NCBI GenBank assembly: GCA_009760885.1
Contig: CM019719.1
Location: 39,001,584 to 39,065,583 of the forward strand
Length of the DNA stretch: 64,000 bases
Direction of reading: 5' to 3'
DNA from: Achatina immaculata
Lineage: Eukaryota; Mollusca; Gastropoda; Stylommatophora; Achatinidae
A program made the position numbers and the translations under genes. The notes below the pieces were generated by a model. It searched no databases and was not told where the DNA came from. It was given only the letters and a program-made list of their open reading frames with translations. How positions within the stretch are numbered: the stretch's first letter is position 1; each line of letters begins with the position of its first letter. Positions 45,721 to 56,469 of this stretch are shown in pieces.

Positions 45721-45724
45721 TATT

Positions 45725-46412
45725 TATCACACCGGATGTGTGTGTATGTGTGTGTGTGTGTGTTTTCCTGTCTCAAGCAAAAATGTGTGTAGCATTGGTC
45801 ACTCGCTGTCTATCTATCTATCTATCTATCTATCTTATACATACACACATACGCACTCTCTCTCTCCATTTCTCCCACACTTTCTTTAATTATCTTCCAC
45901 TCTCCCCCCCTCTCTCTCTCTCTTACTCCTCTGTTTCCCTCTCTCTCACACACACACAATTTCTTTCTCTTTCTCCCATTCTCTCCCCTGTTCTCTCTCT
46001 TCCCTTCCCTCTTTCTCTCTCACTCCTCCCACTTTCTCGCTTTCTCCCATTCTCTCTCACCCTTTTTTCTCAATCTCCCACTCTCTCTCCTACTCCTCCC
46101 TCTCTTCCACTCTCTCTCTCTCTTTCTCTCTCTGTCTCTCCCACTCTTTCCTTTTCTCTCTCTCTCTCTTTCTCTCTTGCCTATTTCTCTCTGGCTCTTT
46201 CTCACTCTTTGTCCTACTCTCTCCTACTCCTCCGTCTCTCTCCATTCCACGCTCTCTCTTCTTTCTCCCACTCTCTTCCACTCTCATTCCCAACCTCTAT
46301 TTCCCGCCCCTTTTCTTTACCACCATCTTCTCTTCTCTTTATCGTTCGCCTATTCTTTCTCCCACATCCTCTACTTCCCTCCCTCTCCCCCCCCCCCCCC
46401 CCCCCCCGCCCC
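45725..46412. repeat. (TG)n, (ATCT)n and long pyrimidine microsatellite
   Basis: TG repeats at 45737-45763, tatc repeats at 45810-45836, then ~550 bases nearly pure C/T ending in a poly-C run (46388-46407). Long Ser/Leu-rich ORFs are artefacts. Confidence 0.9.
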
Positions 46413-46414
46413 CT

Positions 46415-47255
46415 CTAGCCAGTTATCTTACATTTGTTGATGTACTATTATTACTCTATATACTCTTAAATATGTCTTTATTTGGTTGTATATCATTTGA
46501 ATATTTTTGTTGAATCGAATGAGACAAAAACAGTCTACTTTATCCAAGAGGCAGAATTGCATGTGTAGACAACAAACGAAACATGACGAAAAAGAAGACA
46601 GGTCTTGATTTGGACTCTTAAGTGTACAGGACTGTAATATAAACTTTGCGAGTTCAGAAAGTGAAATTAATACAAGGGAAAAAAAGTCACCATAAAAATA
46701 TAAAAAAATCGTTGTTGTTAGTGTCGTTCTTAGTGTTACTGCAGGTATTGTTGGTGTTGCTTGCAACTGTTTCTGCTGATGACGTATTTGTTTCTTAATC
46801 TGTGTGACCGCGTACTTTTGATCCAGTAACGGCGACTTCTTGGTTCCACGCGCAGACAGTCGATTCCAGTCAGGCAACTGCAGTGCCAGACTTCCCGATA
46901 CGATCCACCACGGGATGGGGAGAGGGGAAGTTATGCTGACCCTAGTTGGATCGCCTGGCTGTGGTTATTAGGGTGGGCTGCGAGGAAATTGAGGAGGTCT
47001 TTGTGGATCACGCGGTTAACCATCCGCTGAGCGTCTGCACATGACATGTCTGATTCCCTTTATTGATTATATGCGAAAATTTTATGACCGCCTTGTATTT
47101 CACTCATGTTAGATCTCGCGTGGGGCCCGTGTTCTGGTTTCGTTCCTGTCGTTATTTACAATTAAAATATCTTATCTTTTCCTGCTTGGGAAGGTAATAG
47201 CGCCAGTACATGTAATATGTACTCATTTTTATCTAAAAGAAAATATCCAGTAAAA
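46415..47255. other. No recognised gene
   Basis: A 149-codon minus-strand ORF (46877-46428) crosses this stretch without a recognisable domain. No repeat noticed. Confidence 0.4.
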
Positions 47256-47259
47256 GAAT

Positions 47260-47372
47260 TCATTCATTCATTTGCATGTCCCTTGCGGAACTTTGCCTCC
47301 CTAACAGCTCCCCTGTAGGCTTCTCGGTTGTGGGCAAGATGGCCTGCTGCTGATGCATCCATGAATTAACCG
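47260..47372 (-). pseudogene. LINE-D copy 2: short 3' fragment
   Basis: The minus strand reads MDASAAGHLAHNREAYRGAV then REAKFRKGHANE and stop, with an (AATG)n tail at 47261-47272. It shows the uninterrupted end of LINE-D and thus where the SINE entered the copy at 38410. A twin block of similar tetranucleotide tail, but (CTGA)n, is at 38605-38620. Confidence 0.85.
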
Positions 47373-47499
47373 AGGAAAAATGTAAGATTCTTGTGACTTT
47401 GTTACAAACGCTTTGTTTCACCGTAATTAATTTTTGTTTGTCTCTGCTTTATCTTCTAATTGTAATTGACTGACTTTTTGTCTGCCTCCTCTTTATCTT

Positions 47500-47705
47500 C
47501 ATATTGTAGTTGAATGACGTTTTCTTTGCCTCCTCTTTATCTTCATATTCCAATGGAATGACGTTTGCCTCCACTTTATCTTTATATTCCAGCGGAATGG
47601 CGTTTTCTTTGCCTTCGCTTTATATTCACATTTCATTTGATTGGGTTTAAAAAAAATCTCTGCTTTATCTTTTTTATTTCCACTGACTGACTCTTTCATT
47701 TGCCT
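47500..47705. repeat. ~45-50-bp minisatellite, ~4 units
   Basis: Units share gaatgacgttttctttgcct, cctctttatcttcatattcc and aatgg. Period and sequence are loose, and an earlier weak unit (tgactttttgtctgcctcct) starts near 47468. Confidence 0.75.
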
Positions 47706-48195
47706 CATCTTTATCTTAAAAGTTTGAATGAAAGAAAATTCGAAAATGTACCCTCTGGTTTATAACTGTGGCAGCTGAGACAGCATCCTTATCAGAACCA
47801 GGTGGTAAAGACCATATCCCACCTCCAGACGGGCACTCTTGGTAGCAGGGTGTCGTGATTTTCAGGGAAGTCCTCAAAACAGTAGTCGACTGGTTACCAC
47901 GTGGAGCCTATCCAGCGGCTTGCCCCTTAGCTTCATTTCTGAGAGTAATGAAAGGTCCCATAACCTATTTCTTACCCAATGTAAAACCTGTAAATACAAC
48001 TGTTTTCATATAACGGAAAAGCCCTATGTTTTATATTTATATGTATAACATGAGTACATCAAGAAACAAAGCCGAGTCAGACTCCAAGTTTATGTAAGTG
48101 CTTGTCTCTGCCATGTCATTCATACTGGCTTTGTGTAAACAGTTTTTGAGCTGCTGGGACCACCCGTAACTTAACAGTGTTGTAATCAGGCCGTA

Positions 48196-48206
48196 GGTAG
48201 ACAGAC

Positions 48207-48299
<93 letters not shown>
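48196..48299. repeat. (GATA)n microsatellite, ~25 units
   Basis: A pure gata/atag tetranucleotide run from 48206 to 48298, preceded by agacagac. Confidence 0.97.
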
Positions 48300-48810
48300 C
48301 CGAACAATCATCATTTTTATGTGCTGTATAAGACAACGTTGGTGGAATCAGAGCATCAAAATTTAACACGAGACCAGTCTTCAAACTTATCTCACCTACC
48401 ACAAATGCTCACCGACTCTCAGGTAGGTTCTGTACCTCCTCTCACAGTGCTGGCTTCCCTTCCGAACCACTCATGTTCGATGAGTTTGGCAAAGAGCATT
48501 GCAATCTGGGGCGGCGAATTATTGGTCAAGACCCTGCCATGTCACGATGTTCTCACAGAAGCTGGCTGTTTGGGCATTTTTGCTTAGCCAACAAAGTATA
48601 GTGCACTCACTTACTCCTTCTCGTAGAGGTGGAGTCTGTAAATTCTCTCTAGGGAAAGGTTACTTTCAAGTACATAGCGTTCAACACAATTTTTTTTGTG
48701 TGTGTTGTTTCTCTTTCCAAGATTTCTCTCTTATTGTGTTAATGTGCAACGATGTTTTTGTTGTTTTTTTTTTGTACACCTGCCTCGGAGCTGACTCCAG
48801 AAATAACCAA
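48300..48810. other. No recognised gene
   Basis: Ordinary sequence with T/TTG-rich patches at 48690-48775 and no coding similarity. Confidence 0.4.
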
Positions 48811-48814
48811 AACA

Positions 48815-49160
48815 GTGTCTAGAACTGACTTCTTTACAGCGTGTTAGGTTGTAAGGATGCATCTTATATCCACACCAGAACTGACTCCTTTAAGTCGTGT
48901 TAGGTTGTAAGGATGCATCTTATATCCACACCAGAACTGACTCCTTTAAGTCGTGTGAGGGTGTAAGAATGCCTCTTACACCTGTCCTAGAACTGATTCC
49001 TTTACATCATATTAGGATATAATGATGCCTCTTTCATCCGCCCTAGCTTTACATCGTGCTAAGTTGTAACAATGCCTTTTATGCCCCTCTCAGAACTGAC
49101 TCCAGAAATGACCAGAATATGTCAATAACTGACTCCTTTACATTGTGCAGGATGTAAGAA
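48815..49160. repeat. ~65-bp minisatellite, ~5 units
   Basis: The unit contains agaactgactcctttaagtc, gtgttaggttgtaaggatgc and atcttatatccacacc. The first two units are almost identical and later ones are diverged. Confidence 0.88.
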
Positions 49161-49429
49161 TGCTTCTTATACCTGCTCCAAAACTGACCATAACATATCC
49201 AACTCTTAACAGGGAGTTTAAAGCTTGCTCCAGGAGAAGACTATGTGAGACACATGCATGAAGATTTCTGACGACAAGAAACATTGAGTGACCTGTCTCT
49301 TGTCGTCTTCTCCATTCTTCATGTATAATTTCTATCTGCAGTTCTGGCTCTTGGATAAACTGACTTAACATTTTTTTTTTTGGGTAGTTCCTTAGCTCAT
49401 TGTGTGCTTTCATTGGTGCCTCTTAGTGT

Positions 49430-49690
49430 TTCACATTTGGTTCAGTTTTGGAGGATGAGTTTCATATTTGGTGCAGTTTTGGAGGATATGTTTCACATTT
49501 GGTGCAGTTTTGGAGGATGTGTTTCACATTTGGTGCAATTTCGGAGGATGTGTTTCACATTTGGTGCAGTTTTGGAGAATGTGTTTCACATTTGGTGCAG
49601 TTTTGGAGGATGTGTTTCACATTTGGTGCAGTTTTGGAGGACGTGTTTCACATTTGGTGCAGTTTTGGAGGATGTGTTTCACATTAAGAA
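49430..49690. repeat. 31-bp minisatellite, 8 units, open in all three frames
   Basis: The unit is tttcacatttggtgcagttt tggaggatgtg. Since 31 is not a multiple of three, each frame passes through all three phases of the unit, and all three stay open. They give the same 31-residue peptide repeat in shifted registers. There is no start context or flanking domain that would support a gene. Confidence 0.95.
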
Positions 49691-49934
49691 ACGCGTGGGG
49701 AACACGCACAAACAGGAGAGTTTCCAACCCTAAACTTTGCTCACACGTGACTTGGGTCTTTTGCCAACATGGCTGGTGTCCTTTTATTAGGTGCATCTCA
49801 GTGTCTCTTTGCTGATGAAGTTTTGGAGGGATCTAGAACGAAAAGGAATAAGAAGAAGATTAGAAGGAGAAAGAGGAAGAAGAGGATGTTTCTTGTACAG
49901 CAGTCACTAGTGTACAAATTTTCTAGTTCGCACC

Positions 49935-50035
49935 AAGGATATTGTTAATAATCACCAAGGATATTGTTTGTAATCATCAAGGATATTGTTAATAATCACC
50001 AAGGATATTGTTAACAGTTACTAATGTTAAAACTT
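49935..50035. repeat. ~30-bp minisatellite, ~4 units
   Basis: caccaaggatattgttaata at is repeated with small changes. Scattered relatives (taacaatcattaatgtt) occur to 50900, suggesting an older, decayed array around the SINE-A and LINE-A insertions. Confidence 0.8.
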
Positions 50036-50076
50036 GTACTTTGTTCCAAAAATATTCCATACCCATAACTAATGTT

Positions 50077-50327
50077 GGGTGTCTGAGTGGCGAAGTGGTT
50101 AGTGCACTGGCCTCTCATGGCGAAGGTCGGGAGTTCGAATCCGGCCGGCGGCACCCCAGTCACCCAGCTGTAGAAATGGGTACTCGACTTCTTCTGGAGT
50201 TGGGGGAAGGAAAGGCAGCCAGGCGTGATACTGACCATATCACCCCCTAGTGTGCTGACAGGTCAAGGAAAATATGGGCACTAACACCATATCCCTATGT
50301 GCCTCTAAGGCATGACAGGGTTACCTA
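50077..50327 (+). repeat. SINE-A, intact reference copy (tRNA-derived)
   Basis: The A box tggcgaagtgg (50088-50098) and B box gttcgaatcc (50133-50142) are 45 bases apart, as in a tRNA. The body has ggcaccccagtcacccagct, gaaatgggtactcgacttct, gccaggcgtgatactgacca and cactaacaccatatccctat; the tail is ctaaggcatgacagggttac. Near-identical 11-bp strings (taactaatgtt at 50066, taattaatgtt at 50328) may be the target duplication. Polymerase III transcription is inferred from the boxes. Confidence 0.88.
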
Positions 50328-50384
50328 TAATTAATGTTCCGATGTTCTACTTTCTACCAGGGATGCCTGTTAATTATTCTAACA

Positions 50385-50705
50385 TTTTACATCTTACATC
50401 GTTCCCGTGTCATTAGACGTATGTCTACTAATTTTGCCTCTCTTAACAATGTCCTTTTTTAGAGTTTCACGTGGTCGACTTCTTTTTTCTTCGGCCTGTT
50501 GTGTTCCACTTGATAGCTTGTTTTGGGATTTTCTGACTGTTTTTTTTCTCATCACGTGACCGACATATGTCCATGTCCTTTTTTCTGATCACCCACGAGA
50601 CAGGTTGTTGTTCGCTTATCTGTCTTATCTCTGCGTTGTTCTTGAGTTCGTTCCACTTTATACCGAGTATTTTCCGTAGGCATGTGTTTTCAAAATTTGT
50701 CAATT
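50385..50705 (-). pseudogene. LINE-A copy 3: damaged 3' fragment
   Basis: The minus strand reads NFENTCLRKILGIKWNELKN NAEIRQISEQQPVSWVIRK, then frameshifts, then IPKQAIKWNTTGRRKK. The last ~75 coding bases are deleted: acgtatgtctactaattttg joins the stop region directly to an upstream segment. Tail: ctttta-catcttacatcg. Confidence 0.88.
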
Positions 50706-50709
50706 ATTA

Positions 50710-51360
50710 ATGTTCAGTTATTCTAAATTTTCCTCGGTTTATCTGTTAACAATCTTTAGATTTTCTGGTTTTGTACTTAGGGCATCCATTTAACAATTAT
50801 TGATATTCAGATATTCTAGTTTGTACCTGTTAACAATCATTAACTTTCAGACCCTCTAGTTTCTACCATGTGTTCTCTGTTAACAATCATTAATGTTGAA
50901 ATATGATTTGCGGCAGAGATACTCATAAAAAAAATCGATGATGTTCAGAAATTAAGCCAACTTTCAAACGCTTTAGGTTGTAGCACTTTACACTACGTCC
51001 CGTGCCGGACAGCGTTGGTGATCATGATTCCTAATCTTATGCGATTCTTGGTCTTTCCGATCAGTTCAAATACTTTTTTTTCCATGTCACTTGGTCAGTC
51101 CACTGAGATATTTTTCTCTTCGGCCTCCACTGAGATATTTTTCTCTTCGGCCTCCACTGAGATATTTGTCTCTTTGGCTTTCCCTCATCCTTTCTCCCTT
51201 GAACTTTCCAGTGATTACTACGTTCTCTAACTTCTGTCTTCTCACGATATGTACAATATGTTTTGACTGTCTTTTTTCTTCTTTCTTATAACTTCAACTA
51301 GTTTCCATTATTCTGAAAACAGTATGAGGACTTATATATGAGGACTTTATAAGTTTAAAC
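50710..51360. other. Mostly unrecognised; 27-bp triplet repeat at 51095-51178
   Basis: Three copies of cactgagatatttttctctt cggcctc lie in tandem. The remaining sequence holds degenerate relatives of the 49935 array (taacaatcatt). Confidence 0.6.
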
Positions 51361-51362
51361 CC

Positions 51363-52352
51363 TGCTAGCACTATCAGTATTTAAGCGTGAATCATTGAAA
51401 GAAGTTCACTCGCCCGTACCAATTAAAATGCATGAAGTATGTGCTTCTTTTCATTATCACCAATGCCTGGAAGTCACATCACCTGAACCACTAATATTAC
51501 CACCAATACCTGGAAGTGATATTGCCTGGACCAATAGCATTACCACTAATACCTGGAAGTGACATTGCTTGGACCACTAATATCATCACTAATACCTGGA
51601 AGTGACATTGTTTGGACCACTAACATTATCATTATTCCTGGAGGTGACATTACTTGGACCACTAGCATTATCACTAATACCTGGAAGTGACATTGCTTGG
51701 ACCACTAATATCATCACTAATACCTGGAAGTGACATTGTTTGGACCACTAACATTATCATTATTCCTGGAGGTGACATTGCTGGAACCACTAGCATTACC
51801 ACTAATACCTGGAAGTGACATTGCTTGGACCACTAATATCATCACTAATACCTGGAAGTGACATTGTTTGGACCACTAACATTATCATTATTCCTGGAGG
51901 TGACATTGCTGGAACCACTAGCATTACCACTAATACCTGGAAGTGACATTGCTTGGACCACTAATATCATCACTAATACCTGGAAGTGACATTGTTTGGA
52001 CCACTAACATTATCATTATTCCTGGAGGTGACATTGCTTGGACCACTAGCATTATCACTAATACCTGGAAGTGACAGTGCTTGGACCACTAATATCATCA
52101 CTAATACCTGGAAGTGACATTGTTTGGACCACTAGCACTATCACCAATACTTGGAAGTCATATTGCCTGGACCACTAAAATTATCACCAATACTCGGAAC
52201 TCATATTGCTGGACCACTAACATAATCACCAATATCTAGAAGTCATATTGTCTGGAGCACTAACGTTATAACCAATACCTGGAAGTCATATTGCCTGGAC
52301 CACTAAAATTATCTCTAATGCCTGGAAGTGACATTGCCTGGACCACTAACAT
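51363..52352. repeat. 43-bp satellite with 128-bp higher-order unit, ~20 units
   Basis: The leader gctagcactatcagtattta agcgtgaatcattg (51363-51470) precedes units of the form acctggaagtgacattgctt ggaccactaatatcatcac. In the middle, three-unit blocks marked by cctggaggtg repeat at exactly 128 bp (51637, 51765, 51893, 52021). Leader and array recur at 54511-55090. Confidence 0.93.
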
Positions 52353-52394
52353 TTTTTTTCCTTCTTCATTTTCCTCTATGTATACACACACACG

Positions 52395-53692
52395 AGGTCC
52401 GGCAATTAGGTAATGAGACTGATTTTATTATGGCCAAGACAAAAATGCAATCTATAAAACAAAGCATGGAATCCAAAGAGGCAACCTTCGTCTATGATCT
52501 GGCAACTTTTCATTGCCACCCGATAAGCAGACGACAAACAAGCCATCATTTTGTTGACCTAGTCAGAGGTGCATTGTTACGTAATCAGCATGGAGCAAAA
52601 AGCTAACATTAAATTCTGTTTAAAACTCAGAAAAAGTGTCATTGAGACAGTTGAGTTGATGCAACAAGTTTATGGGGATAATTGTTTATCTCGTGTACAG
52701 ATATTCAGGTGATATTCACAATTCAAAAGTGGTGTGGAAATGATTACAAATGCAACTAGATATGGACACCCAATTTCTGTTCATAATGAGGAACTCATTG
52801 CAAAAGTCAGAGAATGGATACAAGAAGATCGTTGTTCGACTGTGAGGATGATGGCAGACGAATCTGGTGTTAACCAAGAGACCATTCACAAAATTTTAGT
52901 GGAAGATTTGGGCAAGAAAAAAGTTGCTTGCCGGTTTCTAACACATTCATTGTTAGATGATCAAAAACATCAGTGTGTTGAGTGCGCAAAAGACATCATC
53001 AGAACACGTCGCAGAAATAAACATTTCTTAAATTTGATTGTTGTAGAGGATGAAACATGAATCTTCTGCTATGATCCCACAACTAAACGCCAAAGTGCTC
53101 AGTGGAAGTAATCATCATCACCAAAAGAAAAAAAAAATTCGTCTTCAAAAGTCAAAAGTGAAGACAATGTTGGTGTGCTTCTACGACAGCAAAGGAGTTA
53201 TTCACAAATAATTTATTCCAGAAGAACAGACTGTCACTGCTAAAATGTAAGTATTTTGAATCGCTTATTGGAAAGGATTCTCGACCCGGGTCCAGCAACT
53301 GGCAATTTTTTCCTTCTTCATGATAATGCACTGGCTCACCGGGCGGTAGTTTGTACAGGAATTTTTGGCCCCAAAACAAGTGTGTGTTCTCAACCATCCA
53401 CCCTATTCCCCAGATTTTTCTCCCTATGATTATTTTCTATTCCCAAAATTAAAGTTACCATTAAAAGGACGCTTCTTTGGCGATACTGATGACATCCAAA
53501 GGACCGTAACATCGAGTTTAAGGGCCATACCAACAGAAGAACTGCAGAGGTCGTTCCAGTGTTTGTTAGATCGTGCCACTCGCTGTATCAATACACAAGA
53601 GGCTTACTTTGAATAAAATACAGGTGATATCTTCAACTGTTGTTTATTTTATTTTTAAATGGAGTTAGTCTCATTACTTAATTGTCAGACCT
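52395..53692 (+). pseudogene. mariner-type transposon with dead transposase
   Basis: Length (~1.3 kb) and inverted ends fit a mariner: left aggtccggcaattaggtaat gagac, right (complemented) aggtctgacaattaagtaat gagac. The transposase would start at ATG 52590 (MEQKANIKFCLKLRKSVIET). It shows a helix-turn-helix region near 52780-52900, first catalytic Asp in VVEDET (about 53045), second in LLHDNALAHR (about 53318-53350) and third in FSPYDYFLFPKLK (about 53415-53450), the DD-D pattern of the family. It is broken by in-frame stops where Trp is expected (about 52707 and 53058), further stops near 53200-53250 and at least two frameshifts. A TA follows the right end, but the left flank is CG. The host-range-specific subfamily cannot be told. 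Confidence 0.93.
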
Positions 53693-53695
53693 TAT

Positions 53696-53848
53696 GGACC
53701 TGCAATTCACTGTTGGACTCAGACCCACCGCTCTGATTGTATACGTGGACTCACAATTCACAATTAGAATTAAACTAACCCCTCTGATTATACACGTGGA
53801 CCCACAATTCACTGTTGGAATTAGACTCATTCAGTCTAACAAGGACTG
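53696..53848. repeat. 51-bp tandem repeat, 3 units, abutting mariner
   Basis: ggac starts units at 53696, 53747 and 53798; the unit includes acaattcactgttgga and ctctgattatacacgtgg. It begins within a few bases of the mariner right end. Confidence 0.9.
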
Positions 53849-53849
53849 T

Positions 53850-54065
53850 GTGTCTCCACAGCTAGCAACAAGAATAGGCACATAGCAAAACATTGCACAC
53901 GTTTAAATGAGAAACATAATTTGTTTTGACTTCTCTGGTCCGTAGGGGGAAGAGAAGAGATAAATTCTGACATCTTGATGTGTTGAAAAAGAAAAGGTGC
54001 AGTGTGTCTCAAACATGTTCTTCTTTTGACCTGGCATTAATTCTGTGTGTCGTTCCTATTGTTAG
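53850..54065. other. No recognised feature
   Basis: Short unique-looking stretch between the 51-bp repeat and the TTC microsatellite. Confidence 0.4.
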
Positions 54066-54069
54066 CATT

Positions 54070-54420
54070 TGTTAGTATTTCTTCTTCTTCTTCTTCTTTG
54101 TTTCTTTCTTCGCTTTCTTTCTTTCTTCTTCATCTCTCTTTATTTTCTTTCTTTCTTTCTTCTTTAAGAACATTCTTCTTCTTCTTCTTTAACAACATTC
54201 CTTTTCTTCTTCTTCTTTTTCTTCTTCTTCTTCTTTTTATCTTTATCAACATTATTTTTCTTCTTCTTCTTCTTTGTTTCTTTTCTTCTTCTTTTTCTTC
54301 TTTTCTCTTGCTTTCGTTCTTTCTTTCTTTCCCTCTTCTTCTTCTTTAAGATTCTTCTTCTTCTTTTTCCTTCCTTTTTCTTTTTTTTCTTGCTTTTCTT
54401 TCTTCTTCGTTCATTGTTCT
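54070..54420. repeat. (TTC/TTTC)n microsatellite
   Basis: Pyrimidine tract of ttc and tttc units with small block duplications (the ctttaagaacattcttcttc and ctttaacaacattcc variants). Phe/Leu/Ser-rich ORFs are artefacts. Confidence 0.92.
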
Positions 54421-54510
54421 AGCCTGATGTGTCTATATTTAGTATCGAGATAAAATGTTTCCTTTCTTTGGAGGCCGTGCTTTTGGCCGCAGAGCTTCAG
54501 ACATTTCCTT

Positions 54511-55092
54511 GCTAGCACTATCAACATTTAAGCGTGAATCATTGAAAGCATTTCACTCGCCCGTACCAGTTAAAATGCATGAAGTATATGCTTCTTTCCA
54601 TTATCACCAATGCCTGCTCGTCCTACCAGAGTCCGTGTTCGAATCCCAGGTAATTCTCTTGTGAGTTTTCTTTCTCTCACGTCTCACTAAAGTGCTTTGT
54701 CTACGATTTTTTCCGAGGTCTAATCCTACAAAATTCTGTTCTTTTACTTTACCGTACCAAAGCCTCGTAGTTTCCTATTTATAAAAAATTATGACTGGAA
54801 GTCATATTTCCTGGACCATTAAAATTATCACTAATACCTGGAAGTCATATTTCCTGGACCACTAAAATTATCTCTAATACATGGAAGTCATATTTCCTGG
54901 ACCACTAAAATTATCACCAAAACCTGGAAGTCATATTTCGTGGACCACTAAAATTATCTATAATACATGGAAGTCATATTTCCTGGACCACTAAAATTAT
55001 CACCAAAACCTGGAAGTCATATTGCCTGTACTACTAACATTATCACCAATACCTGGAAGTCATATTGTCTGGACCATTAATAGTATCGACTT
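54511..55092. repeat. Second copy of leader plus 43-bp satellite
   Basis: Bases 54511-54613 match the leader at 51363-51470 (tttaagcgtgaatcattgaa ag, cactcgcccgtacca, aaaatgcatgaagtat). After a 175-bp interruption (54614-54790) the array runs as actggaagtcatatttcctg gaccactaaaattatc for ~7 units. The two copies lie 3.15 kb apart and flank the mariner. Confidence 0.9.
54614..54790 (+). repeat. SINE-D copy interrupting the satellite
   Basis: agagtccgtgttcgaatccc holds a B box. It is followed by taattctcttgtgag, tttctctcacgtctcac and gtgctttgtctacga, as in the copy at 41640. It sits between the leader end (atgcctg) and the array start (atgactg), a possible 7-bp imperfect target duplication. Confidence 0.65.
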
Positions 55093-55094
55093 TC

Positions 55095-55395
55095 CAGTGC
55101 CAAAACCGCTACAAATCTGGTCCCAAAAAAAAATGTAGGATTTTTTCCGAGTGTGCCAATAACAATATTTCTTTATGCGAATGTCGCTATTTTAGTAATT
55201 TTTTTATTTTTTATTTTTTTATAAACTTTTCTTTGCCTGTTTTATCAGGTTTGTAATTTTTTTTTCTATCCACACAAAAATAACAGGATTTTTCTGTCAT
55301 TGGACATAATTGTTTTGCCAAAAGAACTTGTAGCTCATGTGTGCATGAAGATACAGCAGCAAAAACAAGGTTAGTACAAATGTTTATAGGCTTTT
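55095..55395. other. No recognised gene
   Basis: T-rich stretch around 55195-55265 and otherwise unrecognised. Confidence 0.4.
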
Positions 55396-55399
55396 CGTT

Positions 55400-55590
55400 G
55401 GAGTTACGACTGGCTTACATCAGAGGTTCCGATGCCCTAAACCATATATATAATGAAATACATTTTGGCAATAAATTTCAGAATATTTTCACATGACCCG
55501 ACCTCAGATCCCCTTGCGACTCCTATCTCAGACTTCCCGTGACCCCAATTTGGGCCGCGACCTGGGACTGGGGAATCTCTGGCTTGCACA
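55400..55590. mobile_element. Decayed hAT-like end
   Basis: cgtgaccccaatttgggccg cgacctgggactggggaatctctgg (55540-55585) resembles the 3' end of non-autonomous hAT elements that close with ...ttgagaaccactg. catcagaggttccgatgccc (near 55411) could be the partner end. Weak. Confidence 0.35.
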
Positions 55591-55683
55591 GATGATGTCA
55601 CTATTTACATTAACCTATTTTTCCTCATTTACCGGTCCTTGACACAACGGAATAAAAATATGAATTGTTTGACGTTAAAGTCT

Positions 55684-55790
55684 GAGGAGCACTGGTACAG
55701 ACTGCTAGTCTGTCTGAGGAACACTGGTACAGACTGCTAGTCTGTCTGAGGAGCACTGGTACAGACTGCTAGTCTGTCAGCAGAGTACTA
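55684..55790. repeat. 32-bp tandem repeat, ~3 units
   Basis: gaggagcactggtacagact gctagtctgtct starts at 55684, 55716 and 55748. Confidence 0.93.
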
Positions 55791-55799
55791 GTCTGTCTG

Positions 55800-56330
55800 T
55801 CTCTTTCAGATCTATCAACAATGCAGTTCCCCGCAAAACGTTTCAGGTTTCGTTCAGTCCAGATTACTAGCAATGATAAATTACCATCTACTGGACCAGC
55901 CTCTAATGGTAAGTTTGAATTGTTGTGTACCGTATACAACCATAGTTTATAAAGTTTATATTTAGTAAATAAAACATTTTCATTAGAAACTGGGCAAGCC
56001 ACATCCACCGATGATGCCAACTCAGAGAGATGGGAAAACAAAACTGATGAATGAGGAAATCTAAAATGTAAACATTAAAAGTATAATAATCATTACAGCC
56101 CTGACAAATTACCCATTAGGCTGAGAGGACTTAAGCTTATAGGGTCGGCATTAAGGGCGCGGCGGGGGGGGGGGGGGGGGGAATGGGAGAATGCAAGTGC
56201 AGAACAAACTTTGTTTACAAGACATATAGTTAAAGAAGTTCGTAACAAGTTTGCTGATAAACGTTTGTTTCTATGCAGTGACGTATCAGTAGTGTTTAGT
56301 CAGTGCAATACAAAATCATATAGTAATCTA
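55800..56330. other. No recognised gene
   Basis: Contains a poly-G run at 56164-56181. No coding similarity or repeat recognised. Confidence 0.4.
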
Positions 56331-56334
56331 TTAT

Positions 56335-56450
56335 ATCCTTCTTGTGCCGTCAGGAGTCACACAGGGCTCGCACAGCGTCTCACATTGAGTCTCTATTCTC
56401 GGCTAGCTTCTCAGTCTCATCAAGAGATTTCGGAGTCTTATTAAGTCTAG
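56335..56450 (-). pseudogene. LINE-A copy 4: very short 3' fragment
   Basis: ttatatccttcttgtgccgt then gagtcacacagggctcgcac and tcatcaagagatttcgg match the end of LINE-A (stop region and last ~30 codons), with substitutions. It abuts the 3' end of the SINE-C at 56470. Confidence 0.75.
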
Positions 56451-56469
56451 CCTAGAGGCCTGGGTGGTG

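Noticed and set aside
48037..48402. Repeated ISIYLSIY ORF
   Set aside because: Translation of the GATA tetranucleotide run.
50077..50150. tRNA gene candidate (A and B boxes at correct spacing)
   Set aside because: No convincing acceptor-stem pairing; the sequence continues into a body shared with other copies, so it is a SINE head.
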